Of a DNA stretch of 37,638 nucleotides, positions 36,015-37,638 are shown piece after piece. The DNA lies in contig CAMASG010000020.1 in NCBI GenBank assembly GCA_945860945.1, positions 1 through 37,638 on the forward strand, in the 5' to 3' direction. Both the position numbers and the translations under genes were made by a program. Position 1 is the stretch's first letter; each line of letters begins with the position of its first letter. This DNA comes from Akkermansia muciniphila (GTDB lineage: Bacteria; Verrucomicrobiota; Verrucomicrobiia; Limisphaerales; SIAT01). Below the pieces are notes generated by a model. It was not told the DNA's origin. It was given only the letters and a program-made list of their open reading frames with translations, and did not search any database.

Positions 36015-36335
36015 TTAACAAAACCTCACGACGGTTGGGATATTCAAAATGCCGACGCCGATGAAGATGATGATTCCTGCGCGGGGGAAGAGGAATCCCG
36101 CGCGATGGAACGTCTCACCGACGTTCAGGACGAACGTTCCGACGCGATGGATTGACGTTCCCCTGCTCTGGAAGAGCGTGCCGACGGAGAGGAACGACGT
36201 TCCGGGACAGCAGCACAGCATTCCCGACCTCGGGCACGCCGTTTCCACGCTCAGGGTTGTCGTTCCGACACATCGGAAAGCCGTTCCTACGCCCCGGAAA
36301 TCAGAAAAACACGGCGTTTTAGTCTGTTTCTGCAC
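36015..36335 (-). other. Minus-strand ORF over the 21-bp array (doubtful gene)
   Basis: This 106-codon ORF translates the array as a loose seven-residue period with GT and V (RCVGTTT, LSVGTLF, HRVGTFV). It is rich in Cys, Phe and Arg. The plus strand is also open (36049-36342, 97 codons, period V-P-T with W-N-D). Both strands stay open because the unit length is a multiple of three, so openness says little about coding. The minus ORF ends 10 bp before the flavoprotein start, so it could be an upstream ORF. I treat neither as a real gene. Confidence 0.25.
36049..36303. repeat. 21-bp degenerate minisatellite (12 units)
   Basis: From 36073 to 36303 there are eleven consecutive 21-bp units with no indels, and a twelfth (36049-36069) separated by 3 bp. 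The consensus begins GTTCCGACGC and ends TGGAA-n-GAC. Unit junctions form GGAAC-GAC-GTTCC, an inverted repeat (seen intact near 36191-36203). Units are diverged, often at 6-8 of 21 positions, so the array is old. It lies between the GTG of the flavoprotein gene (36004) and the AT-rich spacer. Confidence 0.9.
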
Positions 36336-36507
36336 CAGTTAAAAAAAGTGGCTGAGAAAGTTCCCATCACGGATTTCCCTGTGTATTAATATATGTAGGG
36401 AGAGATAGGTTTCCAATTTGAAGCCTGTTTCTCGCTCGGGCAACCACTATGTGGGCGCCTAAGCCAAAGTCTCGTCTGCGTTGAGCATACAAACAAAAGG
36501 CCAAAAT
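36304..36507 (+). other. AT-rich spacer upstream of the small soluble protein gene
   Basis: The region has a seven-A tract (36342-36348) and an AT-rich patch tattaatata (36384-36393) that may be part of a promoter. No coding sequence is apparent. The ribosome binding region AAAAGG lies 7 bp before the ATG at 36508. Confidence 0.35.
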
Positions 36508-36882
36508 ATGCCCACTAACCACATCGCAGAAACCGCAGACAACATCAACCTCGGCTGGTCAGGCTGCTGCCCTGACACGATCTTCGGCGGGGTCACGTTC
36601 CAATACCATCAGAGCGGCCTCATGGCCTATCGCGATACGGAAACGGAGGTGGCTTGGCACGAAAATCAACTTGCCGGTGCGCGAGCGCGTCGCGATTTGC
36701 AACGCGACGAACTGAACGGCGTCAACCAACGCTGTGTCCATGGACTGCTCTGCCATCCTGAACATGGCGATGACTCGCCGCTCTATGGTCAATGGGGCTA
36801 CACGCGCCGCTCCGACCGCTCCAGCGGTCTGACCCGTCCGGACAATGAACCGCCCGTCACTGGCGACGGTTCAAACACCTAG
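36508..36882 (+). CDS. Small conserved-looking soluble protein, unknown function
   Basis: The protein has 124 residues from the ATG at 36508, which has an AAAAGG ribosome binding site 7 bp upstream; the track start at 36481 is a TTG. The middle is a charged helical stretch (ENQLAGARARRDLQRDELNG). The C-terminus has LCHPEHGDDSPLYGQWGYTR and RRSDRSSGLTRP. I recall a block like D-P-E-x-G-x-D-S-x-L-Y-x-x-x-G-Y-x-R-K-S-x-R-x-S-G-L-T-R in short hypothetical proteins of several phyla. That makes this a likely real gene; function is unknown. A terminator lies 18 bp downstream. It does not overlap its neighbours. Confidence 0.7.
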   Translation: MPTNHIAETADNINLGWSGCCPDTIFGGVTFQYHQSGLMAYRDTETEVAWHENQLAGARARRDLQRDELNGVNQRCVHGLLCHPEHGDDSPLYGQWGYTRRSDRSSGLTRPDNEPPVTGDGSNT

Positions 36883-36900
36883 AGCGCATCACAAAACAAT

Positions 36901-36939
36901 ACCGGCCTTGCGATTCATCACCGCTGGGCCGGTTCTTTG
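36901..36939. terminator. Probable bidirectional terminator
   Basis: ACCGGCC (36901-36907) pairs with GGCCGGT (36927-36933) around a 19-nt loop. It is followed by TCTTTG on the plus strand and by ATTGTTTTG on the minus strand, so it may end both the small soluble protein gene and the convergent TMEM14-like gene. Confidence 0.6.
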
Positions 36940-36963
36940 CCTGTTTCGAAACGATGCAGCCAA

Positions 36964-37032
36964 CGCATCATGGCTGTAAGAATACGCCCCATCGGACGCC
37001 GCGAACAAGCATTGGCTTCACTGCGCCCGCAC
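36964..37032 (-). repeat. Leader repeat, copy B
   Basis: This is the second copy of the segment at 26997-27066, in the same orientation. It also ends at ATGATGCG on the minus strand, but the ORF there (MRWLHRFETGKEPAQR) stops after 16 codons and runs into the terminator. No -10 hexamer is recognisable at the corresponding position. It therefore looks like a decayed gene start or an unexpressed copy of the leader. Confidence 0.7.
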
Positions 37033-37122
37033 GCATCTTCACTTTCCAACCATGACGATGCGCTTGATCGGTTTCATTGGTATCAGTTGAAGGGGCCGTT
37101 GCAATCTGGGTGGGCACGCATA

Positions 37123-37515
37123 TCAGGAATTGGTGTCAGTCGGCGTCTCGGCCTCAGTGGGTTTGCGAGCCTGCAGCAAACACAGCAGCATCAGCACGGA
37201 ACCTACCAACATCACCGTAATCAAAATCGCAGCGAAAAGTTTCTCCGACTTCCCCTCACTCACCGCTTGCCAACTCTTGGTCGATCGCCATGCGAAGACC
37301 AAGGACAGCAGGCCGGTGGTCACCGTGGCCGCGAGCTGGCTCCACTGGACGCCGCGCGCGCCGAGCACGCCCCACAAAATCGAAAGCACACCGAAGGTGC
37401 CGCCGGACATCAGCGCCGTCTTTGCTTTTTCCGGGTTCGACAAGTAGCCGAGCAGCCCCATGAAAATGAGGAATGCCCCGTAAAAAATCAGGTAGCCTGC
37501 GGTTTTGCTGTTCAT
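37123..37515 (-). CDS. TMEM14-family small membrane protein
   Basis: The protein has 130 residues with four predicted membrane segments, near residues 6-25, 35-53, 57-75 and 92-113. Segments such as GYLIFYGAFLIFMGLLGYL and LMSGGTFGVLSILWGVLGAR have the G-rich, repeated G-G-x-x-G pattern of TMEM14 proteins, and the length fits that family. The eukaryotic members are small mitochondrial membrane proteins (TMEM14C is tied to porphyrin transport). The bacterial function is not known. It is convergent with the small soluble protein gene. Confidence 0.72.
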   Translation of the reverse strand: MNSKTAGYLIFYGAFLIFMGLLGYLSNPEKAKTALMSGGTFGVLSILWGVLGARGVQWSQLAATVTTGLLSLVFAWRSTKSWQAVSEGKSEKLFAAILITVMLVGSVLMLLCLLQARKPTEAETPTDTNS

Positions 37516-37573
37516 GGTGGGAAGTGGTTTCTTGATTGGTTTCTCGCGCGCTGGTTAGTTCGTTCGAGCAACC

Positions 37574-37638
37574 TTAAAAGTCCGTCTTTGCGTCTTTCAG
37601 ATCGAGTTCCTTGATCCACGCGTTCCGATAGCGCACGT
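37574..37638 (-). CDS. C-terminus of a DUF1080-like gene (5' part off window)
   Basis: The last 20 codons read VRYRNAWIKELDLKDAKTDF and end at a TAA. The motif RYRN-x-W-I fits the end of DUF1080 (3-keto-disaccharide hydrolase-like) domains, which fold like concanavalin A lectins. Too little is visible to be sure. It lies 58 bp upstream of the TMEM14-like gene on the same strand. Confidence 0.5.
   Translation of the reverse strand, partial: VRYRNAWIKELDLKDAKTDF

Noticed and set aside
36049-36303. CRISPR array as an explanation for the periodic repeat
   Set aside because: Units are contiguous at 21 bp with no unique spacers, and no cas genes are present.
36937-37614. 225-codon plus-strand ORF opposite the TMEM14-like gene
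   Set aside because: It begins within the terminator/leader-repeat region, and the minus strand encodes a coherent four-helix membrane protein.

Overview
The window looks like a chromosomal segment of a Verrucomicrobiota bacterium, probably of the Pedosphaera/Limisphaera side. Three things point there: pseudopilin-like genes resembling the Verru_Chthon cassette, a set of PSCyt/PSD1 (DUF1549/DUF1553) and DUF1501 genes typical of the Planctomycetota-Verrucomicrobiota group, and weak Shine-Dalgarno signals throughout. GC is fairly high, so long antisense shadow ORFs are common. I see no rRNA, tRNA, CRISPR array, insertion sequence or integrase.

Layout. (1) 1-12226, minus strand: a pilus or type II secretion-like assembly locus. 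Read 5' to 3' it has a PilB-type ATPase, a PilT-type ATPase, a second PilB/GspE ATPase and a PilC/GspF platform protein. A BrnT/BrnA-like toxin-antitoxin pair follows, then a GspG-like pseudopilin and four cassette proteins (D, B, C, A). Protein A runs off the left edge. The pseudopilin genes are joined by 1-4 bp stop/start overlaps. (2) 12512-22693, plus strand: five exported proteins. They are a PSCyt1-DUF1549-DUF1553 protein, a Tat-type DUF1501 protein, a second DUF1549/DUF1553 protein with a Big_2-like domain, a cytochrome-WD40 protein and a PPC-domain protein. Three carry an N-terminal c-type haem motif. ilvD (dihydroxy-acid dehydratase) follows.

(3) 24635-27013: a small lipoprotein, a periplasmic single-domain rhodanese with a strong intrinsic terminator, and a convergent exported c-haem protein. 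(4) 27136-34705, minus strand: a heavy-metal efflux operon. In order it has a small Cys-rich exported protein, a TolC-like factor, an unusually short RND adaptor, a CzcA/CusA-type pump, a HupE/UreJ-like membrane protein, a helical periplasmic protein and a His/Cys-rich lipoprotein. Coding overlaps of 4 bp link several of these. (5) 34766-37638: a HI0933-type flavoprotein preceded by a 21-bp minisatellite, a small conserved-looking soluble protein with a terminator, a TMEM14-like membrane protein and the last 20 codons of a DUF1080-like gene cut by the right edge.

The least explained elements are the 21-bp heptad minisatellite at 36049-36303, a roughly 70-bp leader repeat present at 26997-27066 and 36964-37032, the toxin-antitoxin pair inside the pilus locus, and the hairpin-less adaptor in the metal operon. 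The functional readings of regions 1, 2 and 4 combine motifs seen here with family knowledge; I ran no database search.
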